Assembly: GCA_903886975.1 (NCBI GenBank)
Contig: CAISOB010000095.1
Location: forward strand, 1-43,456
Source of the DNA: an uncultured beta proteobacterium
GTDB lineage: Bacteria; Pseudomonadota; Gammaproteobacteria; Burkholderiales; Rhodocyclaceae
Length of the DNA stretch: 43,456 bases
Direction: 5' to 3'
Numbering within the stretch: the stretch's first letter is position 1; every line of letters starts with the position of its first letter. The position numbers were made by a program, and so were the translations under genes. Below the pieces are notes generated by a model, which saw only the letters and a list, made by a program, of their open reading frames with translations, was not told where the DNA came from and searched no databases. This document shows positions 43,390-43,456 of this stretch, one piece after another.

Positions 43390-43456
43390 ATGCGCGTAGC
43401 AAAGCCCATTGAATTGAATGCTGACGATGATCGACGGCTTCGGATTCTCTCCAAGC
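43390..43456 (+). mobile_element. IS630-type transposase, N-terminal start only
   Basis: The ATG at 43390 follows AGGAGG (43376-43381) at good spacing. The 22 visible residues (MRVAKPIELNADDDRRLRI and onward) match the usual beginning of IS630-family transposases, just before the helix-turn-helix domain. The frame runs off the window. Confidence 0.85.

Noticed and set aside
1..43456. CRISPR array, tRNA or rRNA genes
   Set aside because: No regularly spaced repeats and no tRNA or rRNA signature were seen in the intergenic regions.

Overview
The window is high-GC DNA from a betaproteobacterium. The gene set and order (dcd, ApbC/Mrp and metG close together, a long ThyA followed by FolA, PBP1a, DnaE) fit the Rhodocyclales and their relatives. 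This is an inference from family resemblance; no rRNA or tRNA is present to confirm it. Both edges are cut inside an IS630-type insertion sequence: the 3' end of a transposase and its right inverted repeat lie at 1-138, and the left inverted repeat and 5' end of a like-oriented transposase lie at 43319-43456. The window is therefore the unique DNA between two direct IS copies, or a contig that broke at a repeat.

Layout. 292-1783 (+): thyA-folA, for thymidylate and folate. 1810-8037 (-): a compact four-gene operon, read right to left: a TPR/beta-barrel outer-membrane protein resembling Slam/DUF560 (type XI secretion), a FecR-domain surface protein with a TbpB-like C-terminus broken by a one-base shift in a G8 tract, a PaaK/CapK-like adenylate-forming enzyme, and an O-GlcNAc-transferase-like (SPINDLY) TPR protein. 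8338-12884 (-): PLP amino-acid decarboxylase, dcd, a YkgJ-type cysteine-cluster protein and ApbC. 13019-15145 (+): metG.

15153-32405 (+) is the most striking part: two tandem, diverged copies of a six-subunit membrane complex, each in the order hyfB-hyfC-hyfE-hyfF-hyfG-hyfI. They look like the membrane arm and connecting subunits of hydrogenase-4 or complex I. In both large subunits (HyfG) the cysteines that bind the NiFe centre are gone, and no ferredoxin-like subunit, formate dehydrogenase or hydrogenase maturation gene is present. They are best described as energy-converting hydrogenase-related (Ehr-type) complexes of unknown substrate. Between the copies sit an acylphosphatase, a 2-Cys peroxiredoxin and a membrane-anchored hemerythrin; a Fur-family regulator follows copy 2. 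A 268-bp MITE-like element with terminal inverted repeats, nested hairpins and a TA duplication has inserted exactly between hyfC and hyfE of copy 2.

33228-43238: OmpW (+), dnaE (-), a glycine-zipper protein (+), pirin (-), a ParA-like ATPase overlapping an orphan TAXI-type solute-binding protein (-), and PBP1a (-), whose upstream region is interrupted by the right-hand IS copy.

The leading candidates for something undescribed are the duplicated Ni-less Ehr complexes with their oxygen/peroxide-handling neighbours, and the Slam-like/FecR/PaaK-like/OGT-like operon with its homopolymer switch.
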